Shown here in pieces: positions 1 through 9,336 of a stretch of DNA of 64,000 nucleotides. The notes under the pieces are model-generated. The model was not told the DNA's origin, searched no databases, and saw only the letters and a list, made by a program, of their open reading frames with translations. The translations under genes were made by a program, and so were the position numbers. Numbering within the stretch: position 1 is the stretch's first letter; the number at the start of each line of letters is the position of its first letter. Source of the DNA: Hydrogenimonas urashimensis (GTDB lineage Bacteria > Campylobacterota > Campylobacteria > Campylobacterales > Hydrogenimonadaceae); contig NZ_AP023212.1 in NCBI RefSeq assembly GCF_016593255.1, positions 1,352,001 through 1,416,000 on the forward strand. The letters run 5' to 3'.

Positions 1-120
1 GCAGATGCCGAAATCTCTGTACACAGAGTGCGGACGGCCGCAGATGCTGCAGCGCGTATAGGCACGAACTTTGAACTTGGGTTTTCGCTGTTGCTTCGCA
101 ATCATCGATTTTTTAGCCAT
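1..120 (-). CDS. rpsN: Ribosomal protein uS14 (zinc-binding type), partial at left edge
   Basis: Protein uS14 of the head of the 30S subunit. Only the first 40 codons lie in the window and the gene runs off the left edge. The complement reads [18 protein letters not shown] and then CSIC at residues 24-27 and a third cysteine at residue 40 in RDFGIC. This is the start of the Zn-ribbon of the short (about 61-residue) form. Its ATG overlaps the rplE stop by 8 nt (ATGGCTAA), so translation is probably coupled. It is the most distal S10/spc gene visible, and the order rplN-rplX-rplE-rpsN is canonical. Confidence 0.96.
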   Translation of the reverse strand, partial: MAKKSMIAKQQRKPKFKVRAYTRCSICGRPHSVYRDFGIC

Positions 121-664
121 TTTGTCGTCCTTTAGCAAAAGGCAGTCCCAGCTTCTGAAGAAGCGCGAATGCCGCTTTGTCGTTGTCGGTGGTCGTGACG
201 ATCGTGATATTCATGCCGTGCGTCTTGATGATGTTGTCATACTCGACTTCCGGGAAGATCAGCTGCTCGTCCAGACCGAAGTTGTAGTTGCCGTGTCCGT
301 CGAATCCGTTGCGCGAAAGGCCGCGGAAGTCTTTCACGCGCGGAAGCGCGATACTGATCAGTTTGTCGAGGAAGTTGTACATCATATTGCCGCGGAGCGT
401 CACCTTGACGCCGACGGGCATCCCCTCGCGCACCTTGAAGCCCGCGACCGATTTGCGTGCCGGAACGATGACCGCTCTTTGACCCGCGATCAGGCTGATC
501 GTGTCGGCGATGTTCTGGATCACTTTCATGTCCTTCGCATCGTTGCCGCATCCGACGCTGATGACGATCTTCTCGAGCGCCGGGATCGTCATCGGGTTTT
601 CGAGCCCGAGCTCCTCTTTGAGGACCGGCTTTATTTCGTTAAATTTCTCTTTGAGTCTCAACAT
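113..664 (-). CDS. rplE: Ribosomal protein uL5
   Basis: uL5 binds 5S rRNA in the central protuberance of the 50S subunit. The 183-residue product begins [14 protein letters not shown] and is close to the usual family length of about 180. An in-frame GTG lies nine bases further upstream. The ATG is preferred because it matches the usual L5 N-terminus and has GAAGG about 8 nt ahead, inside the end of rplX. It is tightly packed: 1 nt separates it from the rplX stop, and it overlaps rpsN by 8 nt. It is part of the single minus-strand ribosomal operon. Confidence 0.96.
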   Translation of the reverse strand: MLRLKEKFNEIKPVLKEELGLENPMTIPALEKIVISVGCGNDAKDMKVIQNIADTISLIAGQRAVIVPARKSVAGFKVREGMPVGVKVTLRGNMMYNFLDKLISIALPRVKDFRGLSRNGFDGHGNYNFGLDEQLIFPEVEYDNIIKTHGMNITIVTTTDNDKAAFALLQKLGLPFAKGRQNG

Positions 665-665
665 C

Positions 666-902
666 TTAGGCACCTTCTACTTTGCGTACGTTGGAGATGT
701 GGATCGGCATCTCTTTGTTGACGAAACCGCCTTCGGGATTCTGCTCGGTCGGCTTGACAGCCTTTTTGACCACTTTGCATCCCGCGACGATCACGGCATC
801 TTTGGCGGGAAGCACCTGAAGCACTTCCGCTTTCTTGCCTTTGTCATCTCCGGCGATAATTTCGACCGTATCGCCCTTTTTGATCTTGAATTTCTTAGCC
901 AT
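666..902 (-). CDS. rplX: Ribosomal protein uL24
   Basis: uL24 is an early assembly protein of the 50S subunit that binds the 5' end of 23S rRNA. The 78-residue product starts [18 protein letters not shown], the typical KOW-motif N-terminus. At 78 residues it is on the short side but normal for this lineage. Its ATG shares one base with the rplN stop (TAATG), indicating translational coupling. No unusual feature is seen. Confidence 0.97.
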   Translation of the reverse strand: MAKKFKIKKGDTVEIIAGDDKGKKAEVLQVLPAKDAVIVAGCKVVKKAVKPTEQNPEGGFVNKEMPIHISNVRKVEGA

Positions 903-1270
903 TACAGAACCTCCGGTGCAAGCGATACGATTTTCATGAAGTTCGCGTAGCGCACTTCACGGCTCACGGGTCCGAAAATACGCGTTCCGATCGGCTCCTT
1001 CTTCGCATCGAGGATAACCGCCGCGTTGTCGTCGAAACGGATAAGAGAACCGTTTTCGCGCTGGATCTCTTTTTTCGTGCGGACGACGACCGCTTTGACG
1101 ACCTGTCCCTTCTTCACTTTGCCGTTGGGCAGCGCTTTCTTGACGGATGCCACGATGATGTCGCCGACGCTGGCGTACCGGCGCTTGCTGCCGCCCAGGA
1201 CCTTGATACACATGATCTCTTTCGCGCCGCTGTTGTCCGCGACGTTCAGTCTTGTGAAACTTTGAATCAT
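902..1270 (-). CDS. rplN: Ribosomal protein uL14
   Basis: uL14 lies at the 30S-50S interface of the large subunit. The 122-residue product starts [18 protein letters not shown] and contains the conserved [15 protein letters not shown] segment. Length is exactly as expected. The ATG overlaps the rpsQ stop by 4 nt (ATGA), so the two are probably translationally coupled. Confidence 0.97.
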   Translation of the reverse strand: MIQSFTRLNVADNSGAKEIMCIKVLGGSKRRYASVGDIIVASVKKALPNGKVKKGQVVKAVVVRTKKEIQRENGSLIRFDDNAAVILDAKKEPIGTRIFGPVSREVRYANFMKIVSLAPEVL

Positions 1271-1524
1271 GATCCGACTCCTCTACTCACGATCTCTTTG
1301 AGACGGAACGACTTGGTTTTGGAGATCGGTCGGCATTCGATGGCCGTCACCACATCGCCAACGTTGGTCGTGTTGTTCTCGTCGTGAATCAGATATTTCT
1401 TGAATCGTTTGACAGTTTTGTGATAGCGCGGGTGCATGATGCGACGCTCGACCAGAATGGTCGCCGTCTTGTCGCCCGCTTTCTTGACAACTGTTCCTTG
1501 AATAATACGTTTATGAGACGCCAT
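1267..1524 (-). CDS. rpsQ: Ribosomal protein uS17
   Basis: uS17 is a primary 16S rRNA-binding protein of the 30S body. The 85-residue product starts [18 protein letters not shown] and has the OB-fold signature [19 protein letters not shown]. It lies 11 nt downstream of rpmC and overlaps rplN by 4 nt. The order L29-S17-L14 is the conserved bacterial one. Confidence 0.97.
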   Translation of the reverse strand: MASHKRIIQGTVVKKAGDKTATILVERRIMHPRYHKTVKRFKKYLIHDENNTTNVGDVVTAIECRPISKTKSFRLKEIVSRGVGS

Positions 1525-1535
1525 AATCTAAATCC

Positions 1536-1727
1536 TTATGCATTCTTCTGCGCGCTGATGGCAGTCTTGATGCGTGCGATATCCTTGCGGCACGCACGAA
1601 TCTCGTTCGGGTTTGTCAGCTGCATCGTCTTGAGCTTGAGTTTGAGCTCAAACAGCTCCATCTTCTTCTCTTTCAACATCTTTTCGAGCTCTTCGCGGCT
1701 CTTTTCGCTGATTTCAGTATATTTCAT
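1536..1727 (-). CDS. rpmC: Ribosomal protein uL29
   Basis: uL29 sits near the peptide exit tunnel of the 50S subunit. The reading frame is open further upstream, but the true start is the ATG of [18 protein letters not shown], giving the normal 63 residues. The product is two helices, rich in Lys and Glu, ending AISAQKNA. The start overlaps the end of rplP by 14 nt. Confidence 0.95.
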   Translation of the reverse strand: MKYTEISEKSREELEKMLKEKKMELFELKLKLKTMQLTNPNEIRACRKDIARIKTAISAQKNA

Positions 1728-2139
1728 TGCTAGCCTCTTGCGTGACGATTTTTGTTTTGAAAGGAAGTTTGTGCATCGCAAGCGTCAGCGCTTCGCGCGC
1801 CAGCTTCTCTTCGACACCCGCCATTTCGTAAATGATGCGGCCGGGCTTGATGTTCATGACCCATTTGTCCACCGCACCTTTACCTTTACCCATCCGTGTT
1901 TCGAGAGGCTTGGCAGTGATCGGCTTGTCCGGGAAGACACGGATCCAGACTTTGCCGCTACGCTTGACGTGACGTGTCATCGCGACACGCGCCGCTTCGA
2001 TCTGGCGGCTGTCGATACGTCCGGCTTCGGTCGCTTTGATTCCGATGCTGCCGAATGCCAGCTGGTTGCCGCGATACGCTTTGCCGCGGTTTCGGCCTTT
2101 CTGCTGTTTTCGATATTTTGTTCGTTTAGGCATCAACAT
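1714..2139 (-). CDS. rplP: Ribosomal protein uL16
   Basis: uL16 contacts A-site tRNA in the 50S subunit and is assembled late. The 141-residue product has the canonical [17 protein letters not shown] start and the conserved [10 protein letters not shown] segment near the C-terminus. It starts 2 nt after the rpsC stop and overlaps rpmC by 14 nt. Length is normal. Confidence 0.97.
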   Translation of the reverse strand: MLMPKRTKYRKQQKGRNRGKAYRGNQLAFGSIGIKATEAGRIDSRQIEAARVAMTRHVKRSGKVWIRVFPDKPITAKPLETRMGKGKGAVDKWVMNIKPGRIIYEMAGVEEKLAREALTLAMHKLPFKTKIVTQEASNEIY

Positions 2140-2141
2140 GA

Positions 2142-2837
2142 TTAACTCCTCCCACGTCTCGGTGCTCGGCGACCGCGTTTCTCTTCAACAGGCTCGGGCT
2201 GGATTCCTTTTTGCAGAACCTCGCCTTTGAAAATCCATACTTTGACACCGATGATTCCGTAAGTTGTATAGGCCTGCGCGAAACCGTAGTCGATCTTCGC
2301 CCGCAGCGTATGCAGCGGCACGCGGCCTTCGAGATACCATTCGGTACGCGCCATTTCGGCACCGCCGAGGCGTCCGGCGACCTGGACCTTGATCCCCTTC
2401 GCGCCCGCTTTCTGGGCGGCCTGGATCACCTTCTTCATCGCGCGTCTAAAGGCGACGCGGCGCTCAAGCTGTGTCGCGATGTTCTCCGCCGCCAGCTGGG
2501 CGCTCGCCTGGGGACGCTTCTCTTCGCGGATGTTCAGTGCCACCGGCTTGCCCACCATGTTCTGCAGACGCGTTTTCAGTTTCTCGATGTCGGCGCCTTT
2601 TTTGCCGATGATGATGCCGGGGCGCGCCGCGACGATCGTCACGCGAAGGCGTTTGGCGGTCCGCTCGATGATAATGTCCGCGATACCCGCATAGTAGAGC
2701 TCCTTTTTCAGGAATCGGCGGATTTTCTCGTCCTCCGCGACGAAAGCGGGGACGCGCTGCCAGTTCGGATACCAGCGGGACGACCAGTTACGGTTGATAC
2801 CAAGGCGCAAACCAATCGGATTGACTTTCTGACCCAT
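2142..2837 (-). CDS. rpsC: Ribosomal protein uS3
   Basis: uS3 forms part of the mRNA entry channel of the 30S subunit. The 231-residue product starts [18 protein letters not shown]. It has a type II KH domain at roughly residues 40-110 ([17 protein letters not shown]) and the conserved C-terminal S3 domain with [10 protein letters not shown]. The tail after residue 215 is Arg-rich. The ATG shares one base with the rplV stop (TAATG). Confidence 0.97.
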   Translation of the reverse strand: MGQKVNPIGLRLGINRNWSSRWYPNWQRVPAFVAEDEKIRRFLKKELYYAGIADIIIERTAKRLRVTIVAARPGIIIGKKGADIEKLKTRLQNMVGKPVALNIREEKRPQASAQLAAENIATQLERRVAFRRAMKKVIQAAQKAGAKGIKVQVAGRLGGAEMARTEWYLEGRVPLHTLRAKIDYGFAQAYTTYGIIGVKVWIFKGEVLQKGIQPEPVEEKRGRRAPRRGRS

Positions 2838-3169
2838 TACTTATCCTTCGCTTCTGTGACTTCGACGATCACGTGAGATGTTGGTTTCATGATGCGTGAT
2901 GCACGGCCGCGTGCACGGGGCTTCCAGCGCTTGAGAACCGGACCCTTGTCGATACGGCAGGAAGAGATGACAACCTCTTCGGGTTCGTACCCGCCGTTGG
3001 CGACTGCCGACGCGATCACCTTGGAGATGACTTTCGCCGCCTTGTTGGGCATGAACTCCAGGCTGGCCAGCGCCAGCTCGGCGTTCATCCCCTGTACTTC
3101 GCGGGCGATCAGCCGTGCTTTCGTTGGGCTGAGGCGAATGAATTTCAGTGTTGCTCTACTCATGCTCAC
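2837..3169 (-). CDS. rplV: Ribosomal protein uL22
   Basis: uL22 lines the polypeptide exit tunnel and its loop forms part of the macrolide site. The 110-residue product starts [18 protein letters not shown] and has the expected [16 protein letters not shown] beta-hairpin tip. It starts 3 nt after the rpsS stop and overlaps the rpsC start by one base. Length is normal. Confidence 0.97.
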   Translation of the reverse strand: MSMSRATLKFIRLSPTKARLIAREVQGMNAELALASLEFMPNKAAKVISKVIASAVANGGYEPEEVVISSCRIDKGPVLKRWKPRARGRASRIMKPTSHVIVEVTEAKDK

Positions 3170-3172
3170 CCC

Positions 3173-3454
3173 TTACTTCCCGATCTTTTTCTGTACCGAG
3201 CCCTTGTGGCCGCGGAACGTGCGTGTCGGAGCAAACTCGCCGAGTTTGTAGCCGACGTGGTTCTCTGTAATGTATACAGGAACGAACTGGCGTCCGTTGT
3301 GGACGTTGATGGTCAAACCGATCATCTCCGGGAAGATGGTGCTTCGGCGTGACCAGGTCTTAATCGGTTTCGTATCACCGGTCTCTTTCGCTTTGAGCAC
3401 TTTTTTCATCAGATGCTCGTCGATAAAAGGACCTTTTTTAATCGATCTTGCCAT
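3173..3454 (-). CDS. rpsS: Ribosomal protein uS19
   Basis: uS19 sits in the 30S head and contacts uS13. The 93-residue product starts [18 protein letters not shown] and contains the conserved GHKLGEF-like region ([18 protein letters not shown]). It lies 14 nt downstream of rplB in the ribosomal operon. Length is as expected. Confidence 0.97.
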   Translation of the reverse strand: MARSIKKGPFIDEHLMKKVLKAKETGDTKPIKTWSRRSTIFPEMIGLTINVHNGRQFVPVYITENHVGYKLGEFAPTRTFRGHKGSVQKKIGK

Positions 3455-3468
3455 GTCTACCTATCCTC

Positions 3469-4299
3469 TTATTTTTTCTTGCGTCGTGAAATGATCAGTT
3501 TATCGCTGGCTTTCTTACGACGGGTTTTGAAACCTTTGGTCGGCATACCCCAGGGCGTCACCGGATGGCGTCCCGCATTGGTCTTGCCTTCACCACCACC
3601 GTGCGGGTGATCGACCGGGTTCATCGCGCTACCGCGTGTCTGCGGACGGATACCCAGATGTCGGCTGCGACCCGCTTTGCCGATAACGATGTTGCTGAAC
3701 TCCTCGTTTCCGACGGTACCGACTGTGGCCATGCACTCGCCGAGAATCTTGCGCATCTCGGAGCTAGGCATGCGGAGAATGACATATTTGTCTTCGCGTC
3801 CCATGATCTGGGCGTATCCGCCGGCGCTTCGCACAAGCTGTCCGCCCTTGCCCGGCTTCATCTCGATGTTGTGCACGAGCGTACCGACCGGAATGTTTTT
3901 GAGCTTCATCGCGTTGCCCGGCTTGATGTCCAGCCCGCCTTCTGCCGCCTGGATCTTGTCGCCCACTTTCAGACCGCTGGGCTGAAGGATGTAGCGCTTC
4001 TCGCCGTCTGCGTAGTTGATCAGGCAGATGCGGCAGTTTCGGTACGGATCGTATTCGATCGTCGCCACAGTCCCTTCGATGCCGAACTTGTTGCGCTTGA
4101 AGTCGATGATACGGTAGAGTTTCTTCGCGCCCGCCTCTTTGTGGCGTGACGTGATGCGGCCGCGGTTGTTGCGTCCCGCTTTGGCGGGAAGCTTCTTCAG
4201 CAGTTTGCGGACCGTCGGTTTGCTTGTGATGTCGCTGCTGTCGACGACGCTCATGTAGCGTCGGCTCGGTGTATACGGTTTGTATGTTTTGATTGCCAT
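3469..4299 (-). CDS. rplB: Ribosomal protein uL2
   Basis: uL2 is needed for subunit association and peptidyl-transferase activity. The 276-residue product starts [18 protein letters not shown]. It carries the conserved C-terminal signature [18 protein letters not shown], which contains the histidine near the catalytic centre. It lies 10 nt downstream of rplW. Length is normal. Confidence 0.98.
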   Translation of the reverse strand: MAIKTYKPYTPSRRYMSVVDSSDITSKPTVRKLLKKLPAKAGRNNRGRITSRHKEAGAKKLYRIIDFKRNKFGIEGTVATIEYDPYRNCRICLINYADGEKRYILQPSGLKVGDKIQAAEGGLDIKPGNAMKLKNIPVGTLVHNIEMKPGKGGQLVRSAGGYAQIMGREDKYVILRMPSSEMRKILGECMATVGTVGNEEFSNIVIGKAGRSRHLGIRPQTRGSAMNPVDHPHGGGEGKTNAGRHPVTPWGMPTKGFKTRRKKASDKLIISRRKKK

Positions 4300-4309
4300 T
4301 GCCTATCCC

Positions 4310-4591
4310 TTACGCACTCAAGCTCTCGATGTTCGCGCCTTCCGGCAGCTTCACATAGAACTTTTTGAAATCCGGACGTTTCCCCTCTTTGCCGCGGAAA
4401 CGCTTCACTTTGCCGCTCTGGCGAAGCGAATTGACCTTCAGCGGGTTGACGCCGAAATACTCTTTGAAGATCGCTTTGAGCTGATTCTTCGTCACTTTCG
4501 GAGAGGTCTGTACCACGATGACACCCTCTTCCTGAAGGCCCAGTGTCTTTTCAGTATAAAGTATCGATTTGATATCTGTAATATCCGCCAT
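4310..4591 (-). CDS. rplW: Ribosomal protein uL23
   Basis: uL23 is at the exit of the polypeptide tunnel and docks trigger factor and SRP. The 93-residue product starts [18 protein letters not shown]. It has the usual [17 protein letters not shown] segment followed by the basic loop [16 protein letters not shown]. It starts one base after the rplD stop. Confidence 0.97.
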   Translation of the reverse strand: MADITDIKSILYTEKTLGLQEEGVIVVQTSPKVTKNQLKAIFKEYFGVNPLKVNSLRQSGKVKRFRGKEGKRPDFKKFYVKLPEGANIESLSA

Positions 4592-4592
4592 C

Positions 4593-5207
4593 TCAGCCCT
4601 CTTTCGTCAGATTTTCCCAAACCGCTCTCTCGATGACAACCGCGCGATACGCCGCTGCAAGATAGCCGTTGAGTTCATTCTCTTCGATCAAATAACAGTT
4701 CGGAAGATTTCTAAATGCCAGGTAGGTTTTGTCATCGATCAGAGACTTGACCCACAGAGCATCACGCTCGCCCAGTTTGTTCATCATCGCCGACGCGTCT
4801 TTCGTCTTGCCGCTGGCCACTTCGATGGTGTCGACGATATAGAGTTTGCCGTTGGCCGCTTTTTCGGCCAGAGCGTGCATCAGTGCCAGGCGCTTCTGCT
4901 TCTTGTTGACTTTCTGGTCGTAATTGCGGTTCGCTTTCGGTCCGAACGCGACGCCGCCGCCCACGAAGAGCGGAGAGCGGATGGAGCCGGCGCGGGCGCC
5001 ACCGCGGCCTTTCTGGCTCCAGGGTTTCTTGCCGCCGCCGCTGACAGCCGAACGGTTTTTGCTGTGTGCGGTATTGGCGCGAAGTGCCGCCTGATACGAC
5101 TTGACATATAAATATAGGTTGTGCGGACTCGCTTCGAGGAAGTTCGCGGGAACTTCCGCTTCGCCCGCTTTTTCCAGGTTTTCGTTCAAAACTACTGCTG
5201 TACTCAT
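4593..5207 (-). CDS. rplD: Ribosomal protein uL4
   Basis: uL4 lines the exit tunnel; in several bacteria it also represses its own S10 operon by binding the leader mRNA. The 204-residue product starts [18 protein letters not shown] and contains the conserved extended loop [18 protein letters not shown]. The frame is open upstream, but the ATG used here overlaps the rplC stop as ATGA and gives the normal length. Whether it controls this operon cannot be read from the sequence; the leader has an inverted repeat (6126-6142). Confidence 0.97.
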   Translation of the reverse strand: MSTAVVLNENLEKAGEAEVPANFLEASPHNLYLYVKSYQAALRANTAHSKNRSAVSGGGKKPWSQKGRGGARAGSIRSPLFVGGGVAFGPKANRNYDQKVNKKQKRLALMHALAEKAANGKLYIVDTIEVASGKTKDASAMMNKLGERDALWVKSLIDDKTYLAFRNLPNCYLIEENELNGYLAAAYRAVVIERAVWENLTKEG

Positions 5208-5782
5208 TTGGTAATCCTTACTCGACCCATACCGCCGTTCGGTCCCGGTACCGCACCCTTGACGACAAGGATCCTGTTTTCCGGATCGAACGATACGATC
5301 TCGTTTTTGACTGTCACTTTCGCGTTGCCGTACTGACCCGGCATCTTCTGTCCCGGCTGGACACGTCCGGGCCATTCGCAGTTACCGATGGAACCCGGTG
5401 CTCTGTGGAAACGGGAACCGTGGCTTCGGGGACCGCCCGCGAAGTTCCATCGCTTCATGACGCCCGAAAAGCCGCGACCTTTGCTGGTGAACGTGACTTT
5501 GACCTTCTTCGCTTCGGCAAGCGGCGTCAAGTCGATATCACCCGCTTCGGTATTGGCGACTTTCAGTGTCGCGAAACGGTTGTACTCGGGGCTCAGCCCG
5601 TACTTCTTCTGCTGACCTTCGATCGCCTTGTTGCGTTTCTTGCCGCTGGCATACGCAACGATAGCACGACCGTCTTCGGTGATTTCGCATACTTTGATAT
5701 CCTGCACTTTCAAAAGCGTGACAGGGATACTCGGTACATTGATTGTCCGGCTCATGCCGATTTTTTCTACGATGAATTCCAT
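5204..5782 (-). CDS. rplC: Ribosomal protein uL3
   Basis: uL3 is one of the first assembly proteins of the 50S subunit and reaches the peptidyl-transferase centre. The 192-residue product starts [18 protein letters not shown] and has the core [17 protein letters not shown] and [16 protein letters not shown]. It is shorter than the E. coli protein (about 209), as is common in this lineage. It lies 3 nt downstream of rpsJ and overlaps rplD by 4 nt. Confidence 0.97.
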   Translation of the reverse strand: MEFIVEKIGMSRTINVPSIPVTLLKVQDIKVCEITEDGRAIVAYASGKKRNKAIEGQQKKYGLSPEYNRFATLKVANTEAGDIDLTPLAEAKKVKVTFTSKGRGFSGVMKRWNFAGGPRSHGSRFHRAPGSIGNCEWPGRVQPGQKMPGQYGNAKVTVKNEIVSFDPENRILVVKGAVPGPNGGMGRVRITK

Positions 5783-5785
5783 CCG

Positions 5786-6103
5786 TTACCCCTTGTTACC
5801 CATAGATCGTACTTCGACGTCTACCTCAGGTGCCAGATCCAGCTTCATCAGCGAATCGACGGTATCGGGCGTCGCAGAGACGATGTCGATCATGCGTGCG
5901 TGAATTCTGATTTCGAATTGTTCGCGTGAATCTTTGTTGATATGAGGCGATCTGAGCACTGTATAGCGTCGGATCTTTGTAGGCATAGGAATTGGGCCGC
6001 GTATTTCCGCTCCCGTTCGCTTGACTGCTTCCACGATTGCAGCAACTGACCGATCAAGCACACGGTGATCGTACGCTTTAAGCTTAAGTCGAATTTTTTC
6101 CAT
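5786..6103 (-). CDS. rpsJ: Ribosomal protein uS10
   Basis: uS10 is in the 30S head and, as NusE, also takes part in transcription antitermination. The 105-residue product starts [18 protein letters not shown] and includes [20 protein letters not shown]. The open frame continues far upstream, but this ATG matches the family start exactly. It is the first gene of the operon, with a promoter about 55 bases ahead of the start codon. Confidence 0.98.
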   Translation of the reverse strand: MEKIRLKLKAYDHRVLDRSVAAIVEAVKRTGAEIRGPIPMPTKIRRYTVLRSPHINKDSREQFEIRIHARMIDIVSATPDTVDSLMKLDLAPEVDVEVRSMGNKG

Positions 6104-6125
6104 AGGTTTTCCCTTAAAAGAACTT

Positions 6126-6142
6126 GTTGGTATGCGACCAAC
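6126..6142 (-). other. Inverted repeat in S10 operon leader
   Basis: A perfect GTTGGT-N5-ACCAAC inverted repeat lies between the promoter and rpsJ, inside the predicted 5' leader. It could form a six-pair hairpin in the mRNA. Autoregulatory leader structures are known for S10 operons in other bacteria, but nothing here shows that this one binds uL4. Confidence 0.45.
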
Positions 6143-6158
6143 GCTTTTTGGAGCCAAG

Positions 6159-6187
6159 ATTATACTCAAAACTTTTTGCAAAATCAA
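6159..6187 (-). promoter_or_regulatory. Sigma-70 promoter of the S10 operon
   Basis: On the minus strand TTGATT (6182-6187) and a perfect TATAAT (6159-6164) are separated by exactly 17 bases. The -10 box lies about 55 bases upstream of the rpsJ ATG. No other strong promoter is seen within the tightly packed operon. Confidence 0.8.
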
Positions 6188-6352
6188 CGCATTACAGGTA
6201 TTTTCTCGTTTTTTGCCTCCATTTTGTTTCCTTTCAGAAAGGAAAACTATTGAAGATTGGGCCATTTCAGACTCCCGGCGGCCAAAAACTGTTTTGGCTC
6301 TGAAATTTTTCTTGATACAATTACGAACAGCGATACAGCAAGAAGGTTTTTC

Positions 6353-6697
6353 ATGGACGCAAACAGCACCGCATCGACCCTCACCGGCAAACTGCCCGAT
6401 CTGCCCTATCTGCATATGGGCTCCGGCTTCATGATCGGGCTGGCTGTCGGCTATTTCCTGAAGAAGAGTTTCAAACTGCTTCTGCTGCTGCTGGGCATCG
6501 CCCTGGTTCTGATGTTCGTACTCGAGCACTACGGCATCGTCGCCATCAACGAAACGGGCCTGGAGCATACCGTTTCGGCCGGAACGAGCGCGTTCAGAGA
6601 GTTCGGCACGTTTCTCAAAGAGCGTCTCGACGAGTTCGGATTCGCCGGAAGCGCTTCGGCGATCGGCGGCTTCGCGGTGGGCCTGAAGATCGGCTGA
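6353..6697 (+). CDS. FUN14-family membrane protein
   Basis: A 114-residue membrane protein with FUN14-family features. The segment [20 protein letters not shown] followed by a leucine-rich stretch gives two membrane helices at roughly residues 24-65. A third, glycine-rich hydrophobic segment ([13 protein letters not shown]) closes the chain. The pattern G-x-x-x-G-Y-x-L-K-K is typical of the family. The start is the ATG of [10 protein letters not shown], preceded by AGAAGG. FUN14 proteins are known as mitophagy receptors in eukaryotes; the bacterial role is unknown. It is divergent from the S10 operon and 18 bases ahead of an ATPase gene. Confidence 0.75.
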   Translation: MDANSTASTLTGKLPDLPYLHMGSGFMIGLAVGYFLKKSFKLLLLLLGIALVLMFVLEHYGIVAINETGLEHTVSAGTSAFREFGTFLKERLDEFGFAGSASAIGGFAVGLKIG

Positions 6698-6715
6698 TTC
6701 CGGCCGCTTCGCTCA

Positions 6716-7789
6716 ATGCAGCAGCTCGAAGCGTTCTACGAATCGACCCCGAAAGCGGTCGGGTTCATCGAACGAAAAATCACGATCCCCTCCCATACGC
6801 TCAATCTCTACGGGCCGCCCCGCTCCGGAAAGAGCTGGGCCGTTTTGGACTATCTCGCGACGATTCCCAAACGAAAACAGATCTACATCGACCTGGCCGA
6901 TCTGCGGGTGGAGAAAAGCTCTCTGGCCAAAGAGGTCCAGGGGTTCATCGACATGCACGGCATCGAAACCGTTGTCATCGACCACTACGACGGCTCCTTT
7001 CCGATGCCCAGGAGCCGCCAGACGATCCTGGTGACCCAGGCCCCCTATACCGAAAACCCCATGATGCCGCTTCTGGAGCTTCCTCCTCTCGATTTCGAGG
7101 AGTACCTCGCTTTCGAAAAGCGCCCCACCCATCCGGAGCACTCCTTCTCCCTCTATCTTCGCACCGGCTCCCTCCCGGCCATGGCCGCCGTGCACGAATC
7201 GATCCTGACACTCCGGCTCCACGACCATATCCGTGCGATTTTCCCCACCGACGGCGAACGGACCCTCTTCCGCTACGCGTCACGCTTTCTCGGCAAACCC
7301 GTCACCCCCAACCAGCTCTACACGGCGATGAAAAGGGAGCACAGGGTCTCGAAAGACTGGCTCTACAAAACCATCAAATCGTGGGAAGAGAGACGGATTC
7401 TCCGATGGCTCGGGAAATACGGCCAGCCCAAAGCGGCCCGTCGCCTGCTTCTCTACGACTTCGCGATGCCCGCTTCGATGTATTTCGAAAAGTCGCTGAT
7501 GGGGCAGCTCTACACGATCGCGGCCCGCAGACTCCTTCGGGACAGACCCGACATCGCATATACCGACCTGCTCGACTTCTACGACCCTGCGACGAAAAGC
7601 GCCATTTTGCTTTCCCCCTTCGCCAACCCCCAAAGCGCCGCCGCGAAGGTGGGCGGAATGATCGCAGAGATCGACCGGCTCGGCGTCGCCTCGGTCACGA
7701 TTCTAACCATCTCCAACAGCTTCGCATTCCATTTCGATACGATGGAAGTGACGGCCAAGCCTTTTTTCATGTGGATTCTGGAAGAGTAG
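6716..7789 (+). CDS. P-loop ATPase, AAA/archaeal-ATPase type
   Basis: A 357-residue soluble protein with Walker A GPPRSGKS at residues 33-40 and a Walker B-like TVVIDHYD near residue 85-92. The N-terminus (residues 1-25) and the C-terminal winged-helix-like region resemble the standalone ATPases of the archaeal-ATPase/DUF234 group, whose function is mostly unknown. No nuclease or membrane domain is seen. It lies just behind the FUN14 gene on the same strand and converges on a lipoprotein gene. The annotation as an ATPase is firm; the substrate is not known. Confidence 0.7.
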   Translation: MQQLEAFYESTPKAVGFIERKITIPSHTLNLYGPPRSGKSWAVLDYLATIPKRKQIYIDLADLRVEKSSLAKEVQGFIDMHGIETVVIDHYDGSFPMPRSRQTILVTQAPYTENPMMPLLELPPLDFEEYLAFEKRPTHPEHSFSLYLRTGSLPAMAAVHESILTLRLHDHIRAIFPTDGERTLFRYASRFLGKPVTPNQLYTAMKREHRVSKDWLYKTIKSWEERRILRWLGKYGQPKAARRLLLYDFAMPASMYFEKSLMGQLYTIAARRLLRDRPDIAYTDLLDFYDPATKSAILLSPFANPQSAAAKVGGMIAEIDRLGVASVTILTISNSFAFHFDTMEVTAKPFFMWILEE

Positions 7790-7943
7790 TCCCTGGCTTG
7801 CATCTTCTTCAAATATGCCACCCTCTTTGCCGATTCTTGATGGCCCACTCCCCCGAGCCGCTGTAACCATTCGACAACAATATGCCAAACTGTTTTTCAA
7901 ATACGATACTTTGTACGCGGCTTTTGAGTTTTTTCCAAAGCGT

Positions 7944-8360
7944 CTAGAATTTCAAATCGCTTCGAAGACGTTCGAACGCATCGGAGGCATCTTTTTCATC
8001 GGCGGGATGGGAAAGGTCGATATAGTAACTGTACAGCGGTGTCAGGCCCCGACGCACCTCCAGACGCAGAAAATGGTGGGGGAATGCCGTGAGCGCCTTG
8101 CGCTGGGCATTCTGGTTGCTGTTGCAGCAGATATTCTCCTTGTGCTTGACCTCCAGGACGACATCGCACCGCTTGGAAAACGGGTAAAGAGAGCGCAGAG
8201 TCGCCTCAAGATCCTTTTGCGGCGGATAGATACTCAGCCGAAGGCATGTGATCGGCCGTTCATGTGCTGCCTTGTAGAGTTTGACGACGGGCTTTTGCGT
8301 ACAGCCGACCCACACCGCCGCGACGATCGCCAACCCGGCCCTCTTCATCAACCAACCCAT
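7944..8360 (-). CDS. Hypothetical lipoprotein
   Basis: A 138-residue predicted lipoprotein. The N-terminus MGWLMKRAGLAIVAAVWVGC fits a type II signal peptide with Cys20 as the lipidated residue. The mature part is rich in charged residues, with CNSNQNAQRK in the middle and YSYYIDLSHPADEKDASDAF near the end. An in-frame TTG lies six bases upstream, but GGAGAG is better placed for the ATG. I do not recognise a family. It is divergent from rnhB, 42 bases away. Confidence 0.6.
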   Translation of the reverse strand: MGWLMKRAGLAIVAAVWVGCTQKPVVKLYKAAHERPITCLRLSIYPPQKDLEATLRSLYPFSKRCDVVLEVKHKENICCNSNQNAQRKALTAFPHHFLRLEVRRGLTPLYSYYIDLSHPADEKDASDAFERLRSDLKF

Positions 8361-8402
8361 CGCCAAATCTCTCCTTCAGCATGAAATCTATATGATTCTG
8401 GC

Positions 8403-8960
8403 ATGAAAAGTCTATGCGGCATCGACGAAGCCGGACGGGGTCCCCTGGCGGGGCCGCTGGTCATGGCGGGCGTCATTCTCTACGAACCGATCGAAGGGCT
8501 CACCGACTCCAAGAAGCTCACCGAAAAACGGCGCGAAGCGCTTTATGAGACCATTGTCAAAGATGCCGCGTGGCATATCGTCTCCTTCGATGCCGCCGCG
8601 ATCGACAAAAAAGGGATCAGCGCCTGCCTGATCGCCGGATTGAAAGAGATCATGCGGACCCTCTTGGCCGCCGAATACCTTTTCGACGGCAACACGACAT
8701 TCGGCATTGCGGGCCTGCGATGCCAAGTCAAAGCCGACCTGACGGTTCCCCAAGTGAGTGCCGCGAGCATCCTGGCCAAGGTGACGCGGGACAGAACCAT
8801 GGTCGAGCTTGCGAAAGCCTACCCGGCCTACGGATTCGAGCGTCACAAAGGGTACGGGACCCAAAGCCACATCGAAGCGATTCGCAAAAACGGATACACA
8901 CCCGTCCATCGCAGAAGCTACCGAATCAAAGCGCTCGAACAGCCCACCTTCGATTTTTAA
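8403..8960 (+). CDS. rnhB: Ribonuclease HII
   Basis: RNase HII cuts the RNA strand of RNA-DNA hybrids and removes single ribonucleotides from DNA. The 185-residue product starts MKSLCGIDEAGRGPLAGP, the classic motif with the catalytic Asp and Glu (IDEAGRG). The third acid is expected in KADLTVPQVSAASILAKV. The C-terminal HKGYGTQSHIEAI motif is also present. Its stop overlaps the stop of the convergent periplasmic-protein gene by 3 nt. It is a housekeeping gene of normal length. Confidence 0.96.
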   Translation: MKSLCGIDEAGRGPLAGPLVMAGVILYEPIEGLTDSKKLTEKRREALYETIVKDAAWHIVSFDAAAIDKKGISACLIAGLKEIMRTLLAAEYLFDGNTTFGIAGLRCQVKADLTVPQVSAASILAKVTRDRTMVELAKAYPAYGFERHKGYGTQSHIEAIRKNGYTPVHRRSYRIKALEQPTFDF

Positions 8961-9328
8961 AGGGCGTCGAGCAGATCCTCGTCGAACATCGTATTGTCGG
9001 TGCTGTTGATCTCGAAGGTCGTTTCGACGGTCTCGTTGGTGTCCAGGTCGGTCACTCTCACATGCCATACCCCTTTCGCGCGCCCGGGCAGAAAACGGTA
9101 GTCGTAGACCGAACCGTGCTGCGGAGGCACCTGAAAATGGCGTATCCGGTTGTCCGCCGCCGAGGCCGGCGAGATCCATTCGAACTCCACGTTCTTGCCG
9201 TTCTGGTTGTCCGACCTGTTGAGATAGTAGGTACAGTATATTCTTTCGCTCTCTATATTGCACTGCACTTTGGCAGCCATCAGCACGCTCGCGAAAATCG
9301 GGAAAAGAAAGAGTGTTACGCGTTTCAT
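8957..9328 (-). CDS. Hypothetical periplasmic protein
   Basis: A 123-residue product starting MKRVTLFLFPIFASVLMAAK, a Sec signal peptide with cleavage likely after Ala18 or 19. The mature protein has two nearby cysteines (VQCNIESERIYCTYYLN) that could pair, and a beta-rich body with VYDYRFLPGRAKGVWHVRVT. The frame is open upstream, but only this start gives a signal peptide. I do not recognise a family. It lies 8 bases upstream of the end of yjbQ on the same strand, so it may be the last gene of a purT-yjbQ transcript. Confidence 0.6.
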   Translation of the reverse strand: MKRVTLFLFPIFASVLMAAKVQCNIESERIYCTYYLNRSDNQNGKNVEFEWISPASAADNRIRHFQVPPQHGSVYDYRFLPGRAKGVWHVRVTDLDTNETVETTFEINSTDNTMFDEDLLDAL

Positions 9329-9336
9329 AGCTACGA

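Noticed and set aside
665-673. GTG start for rplE three codons upstream
   Set aside because: The in-frame ATG at 664 gives the usual L5 N-terminus and has better Shine-Dalgarno spacing.
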